DNA of 64,000 nt from Symbiodinium kawagutii (GCA_009767595.1 VSDK01015191.1:1-64000); one strand, 5' to 3'; numbered from the stretch's first letter, positions 33,601 through 44,348 are shown. Made by a program: numbers and translations. The notes: a model not told the origin generated them from the sequence alone.

Positions 33601-33978
33601 GATGATGCTTGGCGCCATGGTGGGCTATGGTGGACGCTTTCAGCGTCTATTTTTTTGGCGTTCACTTTTTTGGGCATTCAACATTTAGACATCAAGATGG
33701 ACTTTGATTTCAAGGTTCTACTCGTAGGTCTGGAATTTGGATTGCGGGAATGCTGGGTTTTGAGTTGTACAGTAAATAGTTGTATGACAATATCGCCACT
33801 TTAGAGAAGCAACACGATATAGTAATTTGTGACAATTGTTTGATTCCTTGCCAACCAATGGTTGATTATACTAATAAATGATTGGAAACCAGACAGCTTG
33901 CGTGTTTGGGCAGACTGCGGCGCGTTCTTTTTTCGAGCCTGAACACCAAGTAGCTGTAATTAGCTGATATTCGGTCGA

Positions 33979-34212
33979 CGGCACTCCAACAAATGCTTTC
34001 GTTGGAAGATGGATTACGGGTGCACAGCTTGGACGACAACAGATCAAAATGTGGTGGTTTCTTAAACTTGGGGTACCCCTAAATCATCAAATGCTAGTCA
34101 TTTATTGTACTAAACCAACCTTTCTTGGGCGTCTTGTATTTTGAGAACCCCCCATGTTTAGTACTTGATCCAAAATCAACAGGGGGTGTCATGGCAATGC
34201 CCTTGTCTCTCT
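33979..34212 (+). CDS. Exons either side of a family A element
   Basis: Upstream block 33979-34056 reads RRHSNKCFRWKMDYGC and TTTDQNVV. Excising 34057-34145 joins in phase to NPPCLVLDPKSTGGVMAMP and a stop. The next bases are also open in another frame (GSPDEEVILQRFKSL, RECRAHGYETCRVREG, to a stop at 34501), so a further exon in a different phase is likely. Confidence 0.35.
34053..34152 (+). mobile_element. Family A element
   Basis: Left GGTGGTTTCTTAAACTTGGGG, right TATTTTGAGAACCCCCC. Potential intron 34057-34145 (89 nt). Confidence 0.8.
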
Positions 34213-34213
34213 A

Positions 34214-34501
34214 ATTGGCTCGCCTGATGAGGAAGTGATTCTGCAGCGCTTCAAAAGTTTATCTCATTGCAATGGTCAGCAGCCCTTGCCGATGAGCATG
34301 CGTGAATGTCGAGCTCATGGATACGAAACCTGTCGGGTCCGGGAAGGATTGCTCGGAAGATGTTGCTGCCCTCTGGGCTACAAGGCTTCTGTGCACAAGT
34401 TTGCTATCGCCGCGGAGACCTTGAGCAGTGAAGCATGTCCCCTCCAAGAGAAACATCGAATGATTCGGGAATTGAAGAAATGCCACAGATCCCCGACATG
34501 A
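34214..34501 (+). CDS. Cys-rich open frame, possible exon
   Basis: Frame ends at TGA 34499-34501 and includes VREGLLGRCCCPLGYKAS and EACPLQEKHRMIRELKK. GC content and composition look coding. No domain assigned. Confidence 0.35.
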   Translation: MGSPDEEVILQRFKSLSHCNGQQPLPMSMRECRAHGYETCRVREGLLGRCCCPLGYKASVHKFAIAAETLSSEACPLQEKHRMIRELKKCHRSPT

Positions 34502-34779
34502 AAAATATGGGCGTGTCAACATATAGGGGATCACTGTTTACATAGGGAATCTGTGGCATTTGTTCAATTAAACATCACAGATCCCCTATTAAACATGTTT
34601 ACATAAAGACAGCCATTGCTCCCACCCCAGCCACCGCTGCCAGGTTGTCGGCCGCCGCTGCCAGCCCTGTGGCGGCACGCTGGAACAGGTGGAGACCTGG
34701 AAGCAGCTGCCGTTGATCTACACCGTGTGCCTGGGCCATGGAAAGCTGGGTTGGTTCAAGTGGCCAAAGCCATTATAGT

Positions 34780-35600
34780 CAATGATGGTGGGTTGAATAA
34801 GCATGGTTAATGATGGTTAATGATGGATTTTGGTGGTTAATGATGGTTTTTGGTGGTTGATGATGGTTGATAGGGGATGGTAAGCAACAAAAAGTGGTGA
34901 AGCAACTACTGGTTGGTGGTTTGATTGATGGTGGAATGAATAAGCATGGTTCATGATGGTTGGGGATGATTAGCAGCTGGTTGGTGGTTGATAATGGTAT
35001 GTTTGCTTGAACCATGGTTAGTAGTGGTTAATGATGGTGGGTTGAATAAGCATGGTTAATGATGGTTATTAGGGGTTAATGATGGTTATGGATGGTAAAT
35101 GATGGCTAATAGGGGATGATAAGCAACAAATAGTTGTGAAACAACTACTGGTTGGTGGTTTGATTGATGGTGGAATGAAAAGGCATGGTTCATGATGGTT
35201 GGGGATGATTAGCAGCTGGTTGGTTGATAATGGTATGTTTGCTTGAACCACGGTTAGTAGTGGTTAATGATGGTGGGTTGAATAAGCATGGTTAATGATG
35301 GTTATTAGGGGTTAATGATGGTTATGGATGGTAAATGATGGCTAATAGGGGATGATAAGCATTTATAGCTGATTGGTTCATGAGCATGGTGAATCATGAT
35401 CAATAAGCCATTGGATCTATAGCTGATTGGTTCATAAGCATGGTTAATGATGGTCAATAAGGGATGATAGGCAACGAATAGTTGTGAAACAACTACTGGT
35501 TGGTGGTTTGATTAATGGTGGAATGGATAAGCATGGTTATTGATGGTTAATAAGGGATGACAAGCAACAAATAGTGGTGAAACAATCATGGTTACCTTTT
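34780..35600. repeat. Degenerate tandem repeat of about 240 bp
   Basis: AACTACTGGTTGGTGG recurs near 34903, 35143 and 35488 within blocks of GGTTAATGATGG and AATAAGCATGG motifs. The first two units are about 90 percent alike by eye; later ones decay. Confidence 0.85.
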
Positions 35601-35897
35601 GGTAAACTAATAACATGGCTGGCTGGAAAATCCACAATTTTCGTAGGTTCAAACATTCAAACCCTTGGAAATCATCCATTGAAACGGCCAACCGGTTGGT
35701 GGTTTGAAAGATTTTCTATTTTCTCAAGTACTAACAAACGGTTTATTGGTTGACTGATATTTTTCAAAAGGGGATGAAACCACCAACCAGCTACCAGGGC
35801 TGACTGGAACATCCACCATTTTGGTCGGAACCCTCCCTGGAAATCATCCGTTGAAATGGTGGATTTTCCAGCCAGTCATGTTAGGGACTACCAGAGG
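35595..35897. mobile_element. Family D element carrying a nested family C element
   Basis: Outer arms: TGGTAAACTAATAACATGGC at the left, and TTTCCAGCCAGTCATGTT with GACTACCAGAG at the right. Inside, 35691-35790 is a complete family C copy (GGTTGGTGGTTTGAAAG...GAAACCACCAACCAG). The segment TGGAAATCATCC is found on both sides of the inner copy. Confidence 0.75.
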
Positions 35898-35899
35898 GT

Positions 35900-36950
35900 A
35901 TAGAGAGGGTTTCTTAATGGCGGGTAGTCATGGCGATAGTCGGCGATAGTGATGGTCATAGTGATGGTTTAAAATCACGGCGAAGAAAGGCTGATAGTGA
36001 TGGTTCTAGTTCATGATGGTCAATCATGACAGTTGATGATGATTAACAATCATTAATTGGCAAATATATAATGACGGTTATAGTTAATGGCTGATAACGG
36101 CTGACAATGGCCAACAATACTATAACTATAATATCATATCTGTTGGTGAGTTGACAACCATTATAAATAATGGCTCTTCATAATGACGTTCGTGCTTGGA
36201 TAGTGGGTAGCTAATTGTGGGCAGTGATGGCTAGGCCGTTGTGACGACTTGGTTTTGAAGCACAACTTGGTAAGTGGTGGCATTCACCATGTTGGTAGGG
36301 GTTTGTTCAACCGCCTTATAGATTACTTACTGTGGCTATATCCTATATCCTAGGTGTAACCCCACCTGCACATCCAAAGAATGGCTAATCATGGTCGCTA
36401 ATTGTCAAGTAAGCAAGGGGAATGGTTAATTAACTAAGAATGGCCTATTCCTGGAAAATGCAGGGAGATCAATCATTGTTAGTGAGGCCGTTAACGATTT
36501 GCGCTATGGTGACCATTGTTGTGGCATGTTGTGGCGAACATCAATCAACCAACCTTGAATGGTATCCCTATACTATAGTTGGTTGTTTTCCCTATTAATG
36601 GCTATGATTGTATGGTGAGAAGCTACCACCATTTATGGACATCCCCCTATGGCAATGTAGCTAGCGAGTAACCAGTTGGGATCGATTCTTGCATCAACTT
36701 GGGGGAAGCGTCCCCCCAAGTAGAACCAACTGATAGTTTCTTTATATAGCCTGGGGCTGCACAGACGGTCACACTACATATCATTCATTGTTTATCGTTG
36801 TTCATTGAGCTGTGTTGCATCTATCATTGAGTATTATCATGATAGGTTTTGTTTGTTGTGTTTTATTTCCATGTTTCACTAACGTTTCACTAGTTTTCCT
36901 TATTTGTTCACTATTTTACATTTCACAAGAGTATGTACCACAACGATATT
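35900..36950. other. No gene seen
   Basis: Repeats of GATGGTCATAGTGATGG and TAATGGCTGATAACGGC-like motifs to 36120; AT-rich after that. Confidence 0.5.
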
Positions 36951-36955
36951 GTAGA

Positions 36956-37229
36956 TGGCTAGCATTGCGCAGCACCAGGGCACGTCGAACGCGGAGAGAG
37001 ATAGAAGCCCCAACATCGATAAACTGCCGGCGAACGTTTTGGCTATATCCATTATTAGCATGCGATAATCACAATATAAACAAACAGCATCTCATGATCA
37101 TCATGAAAACCTGCTTGCAGAATCTTCTGACATGAGTGCGGCCTTGAATCCACCGGTAACAAGGCATCCAGAGTCTGGTCGCTTCACCTTTGCCCTGATG
37201 TGCCTATTTGCCTTGGCGCCTCGGAAGCT
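36956..37229 (+). CDS. First exons, possibly of the EF-hand gene
   Basis: An ATG at 36956 starts MASIAQHQGTSNAERDRS and IDKLPANVLAIS. A second block, 37121-37229, lies between acceptor TTGCAG and a consensus donor CT|GTAAGT and reads MSAALNPPVTRHPESGRF then FALMCLFALAPRKL. The two could be exons 1 and 2 of a gene running on to 39339, but the joins are not proven. Confidence 0.4.
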
Positions 37230-38290
37230 GTAAGTAGTTGGCGATTTTGTTGCGCGCAGATCACTCAGGAATGGTCATGAAGCCAAAACATCCGCAGAGA
37301 CGTTCACAAGTATCTGGTAAATTGTTCGAAAACAAATCATCCACTCAAGAAATGGTTAGGTTCCATAAAAGTGATTAAATTTATTGAAGAGCTAACGTTG
37401 AGCTTGGCTTGGTTCGGTTTCATCCACTCAAAAACACTCCACAAAGAGACAATGTTCTTTGCATGCGGAGCATGGGCATGTGTCCGAATCGTTTGGCGGG
37501 TTGTTGACCATGGTGCGTTTCTTTGGGATAGGTACGGATAGTTCATCCATGGTTGATTCTGTTTCTTCAAACACTTGTCCATACATTTGCGTGCATATGT
37601 GCATAGCTATGCTTATGTACTGCATATAGTTTGGCATGTGGACTGTTTCTTCCACGCCTAATCTGACATAGATGCAGAAACCATTCGTGATCCACTTGGC
37701 CCAAGCCTGCCAATTTTGTGCTGAGGTTTTGATGCCCGTCTCATGGGCTATCTTTGCTCAGCTCTTGTGGTGCTGGTCGCTGCTCACTCGGAGTCCTGAA
37801 CAGGACTGGTAGCGTCAGATGTGCGCACTGAAACGCCTGGTGTTGGCTGGGTAATTACGGTTGTAGACTACAACATGACTGGAGGTTGACCGTGGTTGAC
37901 AAGCCCGTTGATACTTGATCATTCAAATGATAGCCAAACAGTCATCAACCAGTGGTTCATTGTTTATTTGGGAGCCCAGATTATCCATGAGTGATTATGA
38001 GGTTAAACCAAACTGTTGGCTTTTGCTGGGTATAGCCATATTTCAGTGAGAGATCCCGAATGCAAACGTCTGAGACTTGAGCATAGCAACATGAAGACAT
38101 TTGTTAGCTGGGTTTCATCCAACACTTTGCGTGGGAGAACTTGCATATCTTGCATTTTTCACGAAAAAAACGTCCAGAAAGAGGCGATCGATGGTAAATG
38201 GATGATGGTTACTTTCTGGCACAAGATCACCTGCAAGTCAAACATCGATCACTGGTAAACCAGCATTCCTGATGGAAATTCATCAACGCG
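37230..38290. other. Probable intron or spacer with weak frames
   Basis: A minus-strand frame at 37655-37428 (QVFEETESTMDELSVPI) is the only notable one. No introner copy seen. Confidence 0.35.
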
Positions 38291-38303
38291 TCAACCAGCG
38301 TAG

Positions 38304-38436
38304 TTGCCACTTGGCTCACCAAGTGCGATTGAAGTCTGGCAAGGCATCCTGAGCTGTTCCTCTGCTCGGTTTCCAAAGCAATCAGCGCCTGGTCAAACTT
38401 GTGGGATTTCTGACCTCGTTAAAGTGTGCTTCGATT
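38304..38436 (+). CDS. Possible exon upstream of the EF-hand exon
   Basis: Reads SAIEVWQGILSCSSARFP and SDLVKVCFDSH, ending at CACAT|GTAAGC. Only 18 nt separate this donor from the next AG, so both cannot be used as one intron. Confidence 0.3.
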
Positions 38437-38456
38437 CACATGTAAGCATTTATTTC

Positions 38457-39339
38457 CAGCAACATTCATACGCGCTGCCATGGGGTGCTTCGATGCTCTA
38501 CGCCGCACCTTTGCAATCTTTGGCATGAGGCCGGAACGAGTGGTGTCTGTGTATCTCCCTGATCCATGTTTCTTCTGTGAGCTGGAGCTTTTGCGAACTG
38601 GAGCTGGAGTCAAGGCTGGGCGCAGATACCGCAACTGCGACAGCGAGCAATTTGTCAGAGCAATAATGGACCACTATGGTACCGTGGGGAATGCTTTTCA
38701 GTGCTTCTCAGTCGTGCTGGCAAATGGAAAGCATGTTCTCACCAGGGTCGAAATGCAACGCATGACAGATTCCATGGGCTTCCCCGAGGACACAAACGCG
38801 TTTGAAGTATATGATGTTTCCGGCAAAGGGTACATCACCTTGCAGGATTGGCTATACCAAACTGAAGATCTCATTGACGAGGATCCGATCTTTGAGGTGG
38901 AAGATGCTGTTGGATCCGATTTGAAGGAGCTGCAGGACTCTGGCAGCCCTGGCTCAACATTGGAAGGCATCAGTGACGGTGAGGAGCCACACTCGCCGCT
39001 TGACTCTGAAGACGGTGGCTGTGGGATGCAGCTGGCCATTCCAGCGTTTGGTGAAGGGCGGTCCACAACAGAGCATATGATATGCTCTGTTGTGGACCGC
39101 CCTTCATGAAGGACCTCGAGCCGTTTGAAGATGCTCCCTCGGTTACTTTCAGTACGGAGGCGCTCTCTGACCAAGTGGATATTTCAAAGAATCGTTTGGA
39201 AGGCCTGATGCTGAACAAAGACATTTTCGGCACTTTTATGGACCTGGACATGTCGCGCAAAGAGAAAGAACTTTGGGCGGCTTGCAGGTTCACTATGGCA
39301 GAAGCTGCCAGTGAGAGTGCGCCGTTTCAGGAGACTTGA
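38457..39339 (+). CDS. EF-hand calcium-binding protein, 3' exon(s)
   Basis: After acceptor TTTCCAG the frame reads MGCFDALRRTFAIFG, EQFVRAIMDHYGTVGNAF, LTRVEMQRMTDSMGF and FEVYDVSGKGYITLQDW. DVSGKGYITLQD is a 12-residue EF-hand loop with D1, S3, K5, G6, I8 and an acidic last position (D12 instead of the usual E). A weaker first EF-hand probably lies in the FDALRR...FVRAIM part, perhaps split by an unseen intron. A Ser/Glu-rich acidic tail follows. At 39052-39106 a perfect palindrome breaks the frame; beyond it the gene continues in another frame (KDLEPFEDAPSVTFS, FGTFMDLDMSRKEKELW) to TGA 39337-39339. EF-hand proteins bind Ca2+; target unknown. Confidence 0.6.
39052..39106. repeat. 55-bp perfect palindrome inside the EF-hand gene
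   Basis: Two 27-nt arms (TGAAGGGCGGTCCACAACAG at the outer left) flank a single G. Excising 39053-39111 as a GA-AG intron (59 nt), or 53 nt of it, restores the reading frame. Confidence 0.95.
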
Positions 39340-39900
39340 CGGCAAAGTCGTTAATAGACCTTGCATGTTGCGCATATAGCTTGGACGCAGACACCCGGGA
39401 CAATGTACCCGTGTTGCTGACATAGGTAAATCAATGTCAGTGCGAGCTCCGACCTACAGTGACAAGCAGCCATTCAGTCACAGATCGAATATTTTTCACA
39501 CACCGGAAAAAATCCAGCAACAATCATCAAGTATCACCAGACATGGAGAACTTTCCCTTGATTTTTCTCAACCTCTTTAGTTTTGAATCGACGCACTTAT
39601 TTCGATGAATTTGTCCCAGTTTCGAAAATAATCATTCTGAAGTCTCATGGGTGACTATTGGATAATACCAGTACCAATCAGAAAGCAGCAAGGATGGTAA
39701 CGGTATTGAATACGTATAGTATTAAAGGTAGACTAGTCCTCAATACTGGGTCATGATGTGTGTATATATATATATATATATATCACATATTATATATTAA
39801 TATGTATATATATATATATATATATATTTACATATTTACATTTATATTGAAATTACATCTATATATATATATATATATATAATATAGTCACCAAATGTCA
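39340..39900. repeat. AT-rich spacer with three TA tracts
   Basis: TA microsatellites at about 39762-39783, 39805-39827 and 39859-39882. No gene. Confidence 0.85.
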
Positions 39901-39924
39901 CCAATCATGGGCCATCATACTGCA

Positions 39925-40190
39925 GTGCTTCCACGCCCCCGGACAGGACCATCTCCGGCACTATTTGCTTCAGCACCAGCGGCATCAGCTGGCCGAATCT
40001 TGGCGGCGGCGACCACCTTGGCAGCATGGACCGATGGTGGTCCACGTCACTTCCATGGCTGGAGACACCAAGGAGTGGACGCACCGTTGGGAGCCGAAAG
40101 GGGCACCCGGGATGCTGAGTTTCAGCAGGGGTTGGGGCACCACCCACAAGAATATGGAAACGGATACCTTGGGTCACATCACTTTCTAGT
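39925..40190 (+). CDS. GC-rich coding-like patch, frame unresolved
   Basis: Plus frames read HAPGQDHLRHYLLQHQ, and later TKEWTHRWEPKGAPGML to a stop at 40187-40189. A minus frame is also open. It may be an exon of the gene that starts at 40634. Confidence 0.3.
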
Positions 40191-40379
40191 GGTAGTTAGT
40201 GTGTAACTACCTTGGTATTGCACAAATAGCTCGCAAGTTCAAAAGCGAAATGACGACTTCTATTGGTCACTTCCCATGAGGTCATGGGCTGCACTTCGTT
40301 GGAATGAAGCCTGGGACCAGCCATATCGCTAAGTCAGGTTGTTTCTGCACCAGCTGATCAACCGCCTAGCTAAACCCTG

Positions 40380-40620
40380 GATCAAGCAACATGAGCCAGC
40401 CTGAACCAATATCAGCCAACCTAAACAACCTTGACCAACCAACTTTCACTAACCAACTCCAACCAACCAATCTTAACCAACCAACTTCAACCAACCTTCA
40501 ACCAACCAACCTGAACCAACCTTAACCAACCTCAACCAACATGAAACAAACGAGCATCAACCAACATGAAACAAACGAGCATCAACCAATGTCAACCAAC
40601 CAACATGAAACCACCAGCCT
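40380..40620. repeat. AACCAACCTTAACC simple repeat
   Basis: Imperfect ACCAAC/ACCTTA units upstream of the next exon. Confidence 0.85.
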
Positions 40621-40633
40621 TCACCACCTACAG

Positions 40634-41582
40634 GAGCTCTTGGGTTTCTTTCCCAGCTCGCTTCTGGCGCAGCTGCGTCACGCTGCTGCCGACGCCTTCG
40701 GCGTTCCCTTCGCCAGCTGCGGCCTGGTGATGCAGCGCACGGTGCTGCATGCGGAGATGGACCGTGGTGGGGACGCACGGGTCATTGGCGATCCATATCT
40801 ATATCTACATTTGTCAAAATTGTGTATATATACATGTACATATACATATTTGTATATCCACACGTATATCCATATGTGTATCTGATAGATCCATTTTTAG
40901 GGAGTGTTTGGTATTTCAGAGAGGTTGATCCTCATCATTGGCTCACCGATGGCTCACAGATTTGGCTGGGAACAGCTCAATCAACTGAGAAACAAAAAGT
41001 CAGGAAAAAACTGGTGCAGGACCCTGACATGAGATTTCTGCGTCATCCAATATATTGTTGTCAACATCATGTGTTGCAAGACTTGACCCAGGCAATTGTA
41101 TCAGTTGATGTGTTTGCATTTGCTGACTTGAGGGTTTCAGACCATGGGATCACTTTTGAAACTGCTACGTCATTTCAACATCCACATTTTTGCATTGACA
41201 CCATAATTTTAAGATGTAAATGCATATGGTGGTTTCTCAAAACAGGGATTCTAAGACACACCACACCCATGTAAATCTGGTTGGTGGTTTCAAACTTGTT
41301 TTTTCCCTAATATCTATTAGCAAATAGTTGGATGAGTAGTATTTTTCATAGGTTCAAACCACCAACCAAAACTATTTGTACTGAAAAATACCTTGTGTAT
41401 TTACATCCAGGGGCTGAGTTCATTTATGAGCAACCCGGGGAGCAACCACTCGGGGAGGGAAATAGCTCGCAGGATTTCAAGGCCTTGAGCAGCTTGGGCA
41501 TCGAACATGGAAGCCAGCTATGCCTCGTTTGCTCTGACAAGGCCTGGGGGTTCAACCAGCTTAGCCAGGGCTACTCCAACTG
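40634..41582 (+). CDS. Three-exon gene, possible ubiquitin-like end
   Basis: Exon 1 (40634-40787, after CCTACAG) reads ELLGFFPSSLLAQLRHAAAD and QRTVLHAEMDRGGDA. A GC-AG intron (40788-40888) joins in phase to 40889-41215 (FREVDPHHWLTDGSQIW, RHPIYCCQHHVLQDLTQAI, DVFAFADLRVSDHGITF). A GTAAAT donor at 41216 and acceptor ATCCAG at 41410, spanning family A and C pieces, join in phase to EFIYEQPGEQPLGEG and SSLGIEHGSQLCLVC. The last motif resembles the end of ubiquitin-like folds (LGIxxGSxLxLV), which is weak evidence. It probably continues beyond 41582. Three phases agree, so the model is fairly strong. Confidence 0.55.
41277..41370 (+). mobile_element. Family C element inside an intron
   Basis: CTGGTTGGTGGTTTCAAAC ... 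GGTTCAAACCACCAACCA. Its AG has become AA, and the surrounding gene model uses a later acceptor at 41409-41410. A solo family A left end sits just upstream at 41228. Confidence 0.8.
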
Positions 41583-41589
41583 GTTTGTT

Positions 41590-42000
41590 TTTCTACTTGG
41601 TGGTTTTTTGGCAATTTGTCGTTGTTTTTCTCCTATATTTTAAGTTGATATACTGATCTTTGTAGCCAATCATCCCAAATAGATGTTGGATGTTTTAGCC
41701 ATTTTTTGTTCTTGTAGCCAACATACAGCTAAACTGCTTAGTTTGGGGATCTAATCTCAAGTATTTCATGCTCATATCACTGTACTTGCTAGGATTGCAA
41801 ATCATGACTGAAATAATCAAAACACATTCACCCAAGTGCGATTGAACTAGTCTGCAAAAACGAGCAAGTCACTCCTAAAATTTCCTCTCATTCAGAATTA
41901 TTAACCTCATAACTTTGATGTGCCGGGTGACGCTAGAAATTTGAGTTCTTGGGAAGCCGCACGCTGTCAGTAACGGATTGATGTGACCATTTATCAATCC
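41590..42000. other. No gene seen
   Basis: AT-rich; no sustained frame. Confidence 0.5.
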
Positions 42001-42003
42001 TTG

Positions 42004-43462
42004 ATGTTGGCTCGGGGCCCACGTGAAGCCAAATCTGAGTTTACCATGATCAGATGTGCGCAATCACAAACTACGTGGTGCTTGCCAAACAAACACATTG
42101 GGGAACGCCGTAAGTTCGACGGAGTTCCTCAGCTTGGAGAATTCTCGAGAATTGCATTGTCAGTTGCAAGATGTTGCAAGTCTTCCCATATCACTGCACC
42201 TCGAAAACGCGCACTAATATATGGGGTGTTTCTCAAGTCATAAGGGGTACCCCCAGTTCATCATGCAGCTTATTAACCATTCATAGTAGTAGTAAACCAT
42301 AATACACCAACCATAACAACTTGGGGCACAAACCAACCACAACAACTTGGGGCACCCCAAACTGACTCGAGAAACCACCCCCTGGACCAGCCATGGATGA
42401 TAGGACCGCTGGCTGCGACCCTCGCGCCGGCGCGCGGCCGAGCGCGACGTGTGGTCCTTCTTTGGGCGCTCGGGGAAGGCCGGATGGCAATTCACGGAGG
42501 TCGTGGAGATATCATGATTTGGCGGTTTCTCAAGTCGTAGGTTACCACCCCATTAATAGTGCTTAATCATAGGGAACAATGTGTACCTATAGTAGGGGAT
42601 ATACCAACCATACGATGGTTTCTTACAGTAGTGATACCCCTAAAATGGTTGGTTTATTACTAAAGATGGTTACTAATGGATGATTTAGAAGTACCCCTAT
42701 TTTGAGAAACACCCATTTGGTGGTTTCTCAAGCCAGCTTGGGAAGCCACAAACTGGTTAGTTCAGCACTAAAATGATTAGTAAGCTGGATGATTTGGGGA
42801 CATCCTGATTCCTCTGACTTGAGAGACACCCATATGTGGATAGATTGGGATATATTTACCTGAATATTGACATATATTGGCACATGAATGTAGATGATTC
42901 TCAATCATTATTTTTACTCAATTGATTATATTATATATATATAATTTGATTCTGGCATCAATGTTCACATTCTATGTCTGTAGCTGTTTTCCCATTTCTG
43001 ACGTTGGCATGAGGTTTCCATTGTCCCTGGCATTTGGAACGCTCACTGTTAAGGTCACCATCAAATCATCAGGTCGATCAGTAGTCACAACTCGGATGGT
43101 TCTCGAGGCAAGTGCACAAGCGTCATGGCTCCATCATGACTATGTGGGTCTTTCTCAGAATAGGAGTACCCTCAAATCATCCAATATTAACCATGTACAG
43201 TAATAAACCAACCATTTTTTGGGGTCCCCTATTTTGAGAAAACACCATGTATTTGACCAGCACGTGTGTTCCTTGGGACCGACCGCTGAGCTGCATGAAA
43301 GTTTGCTGCCGTGTTGCCAGTGGCATGAATGACAAGGCCCAGAGCCCTCATGGCTCCATTTTTTGGGGTCAGACCCGGCAGGTCGACTGCGAGCATGACA
43401 TTTCAGAACTGCAGATGCAGCAAGCAACTGAAGGCCTTTTTGCAGAAGGGACACGGCATTAG
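42004..43462 (+). CDS. Complete four-exon gene model, 254 residues, unknown function
   Basis: Exons 42004-42227, 42372-42524, 42984-43147 and 43239-43462 join in phase to exactly 255 codons from ATG to TAG. Introns 1 and 3 are single family A elements (GTTTCTC...CGAG|AAAC; GTCTTTC...TTTTGAG|AAAA). Intron 2 holds a cluster of family A copies and ends at CTGTAG. Pieces in order: MLARGPREAKSEFTMIRCAQ, FSRIALSVARCCKS; NHPLDQPWMIGPLAATLAP, VVLLWALGEGRMAIHGG; ISDVGMRFPLSLAFGTLTVK, VVTTRMVLEASAQASW; YLTSTCVPWDRPLSC, RVASGMNDKAQSPHGSIFWG, ISELQMQQATEGLFAEGT. Exons 2 and 4 are clearly richer in G and C than the elements. An in-frame TAA lies upstream of the ATG. No domain recognised. Confidence 0.65.
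42226..42378 (+). mobile_element. Family A element as intron 1
   Basis: Left GGTGTTTCTCAAGTCATAAG, right GACTCGAGAAACCACC. Contains a 27-bp internal duplication (CACAACAACTTGGGGCAC). Intron 42228-42371, 144 nt. Confidence 0.85.
42521..42836 (+). mobile_element. Cluster of at least three family A copies in one intron
   Basis: A left end at 42523 (GCGGTTTCTCAAGTCG), a copy at about 42620-42712 (ATGGTTTCTTACAG...TTTTGAGAAACACC) and another at 42717-42833 (GGTGGTTTCTCAAGCC...CTTGAGAGACACCC). All lie within intron 42525-42983 of the gene model. Confidence 0.8.
43146..43247 (+). mobile_element. Family A element as intron 3
   Basis: Left GGGTCTTTCTCAGAATAGG, right CCTATTTTGAGAAAACACC. Intron 43148-43238, 91 nt, phase-consistent. 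Confidence 0.9.
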
Positions 43463-43480
43463 GTGCAGTATGAACATAGA

Positions 43481-43589
43481 TGGTGGTTTCTGAAAATAGA
43501 GGTGCCCCCAAATCATCTAATGCGAATCGTTTACAGTATACTAATAAACCATCCATTTTTGTGGTACCCCCATTTTAAGAAACCACCAT
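43481..43589 (+). mobile_element. Family A element in the 3' flank
   Basis: Left TGGTGGTTTCTGAAAATAG, right CATTTTAAGAAACCACCA, about 20 bp after the stop codon of the preceding gene. Confidence 0.85.
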
Positions 43590-43609
43590 ATGAACTATGA
43601 TTCCAGTTT

Positions 43610-43760
43610 CTGTGGCCTTTTGTGGCCTCTGCTTGTACCCATGAGAGATGGAGGGTGGCCTCAGTCGTGTGTTCCAACAGCTCTTTGCTTGGTTACCCTC
43701 TATGGTCAGATCGCTGGGGATGGGCCTGCGGGGGGATCCCCCTGGCTATAGATATGGATA
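43610..43760 (+). CDS. Weak exon candidate
   Basis: After acceptor ATTCCAG: FLWPFVASACTHERWRV and ASVVCSNSSLLGYPLWSD. No continuation established. Confidence 0.3.
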
Positions 43761-43839
43761 CACCCCATATCACTTCTCATTGTGCCGTATGGATCCATAA
43801 TATCCAATGTTTCTTCGTGTAAATAGTACTATTTTTGTT

Positions 43840-44340
43840 TCTCAAAAGGTGAATATAGCTCCTTTTACAATTACCTGTAAGAAATTATCCTAATTTACCT
43901 TTCATAATAAATAATGCACTTCCAAATCCTAATCTTTATGATTTTTATCGCTGGGAGGTGCGCAGGAAGTGACCGAAACCTGAAAAAAAAGCAGTTGGCC
44001 AGGTCATGTTCACTGAAAGCATGTGTGGATTCTGTCGTGTTGAGTCTGGAATGGTAAATCGTAGACAAACCGAGGGATTGCCCTTGGAAGCCTCCCACTT
44101 TCAAGAGGGGAAGATCAACTTATGACCCAGGTACTTCACGTATGGCATATTTATGCCCACAGTTACCTCCAAAATGACCCAAATGAATTGATGTGTCAAG
44201 TATTTGGGTGACAATGGATCCAAATTTTGATCCCAAAATGTGAGGTCATTACCACAATCGACTCAGATTCTGACAGGTAAACACCGCCCAGATTCGACAT
44301 CAGTAGCATGGCATAGCATAGCTGGCTGCAAGTTCTCCCG
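43840..44340. other. No gene seen
   Basis: AT-rich; a minus frame at 44104-43895 is weak. Confidence 0.45.
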
Positions 44341-44348
44341 CTACCAAG

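Noticed and set aside
38698..39174. 158-codon minus ORF over the EF-hand exon
   Set aside because: The plus frame contains a recognisable EF-hand loop; this is antisense.
39762..39882. Replication origin or promoter in the TA-rich stretch
   Set aside because: Only simple TA microsatellites; no other motif supports a function.
43155..43556. 133-codon minus ORF
   Set aside because: Shadow of exon 4 of the plus-strand gene plus two family A elements; the plus model has agreeing junctions.
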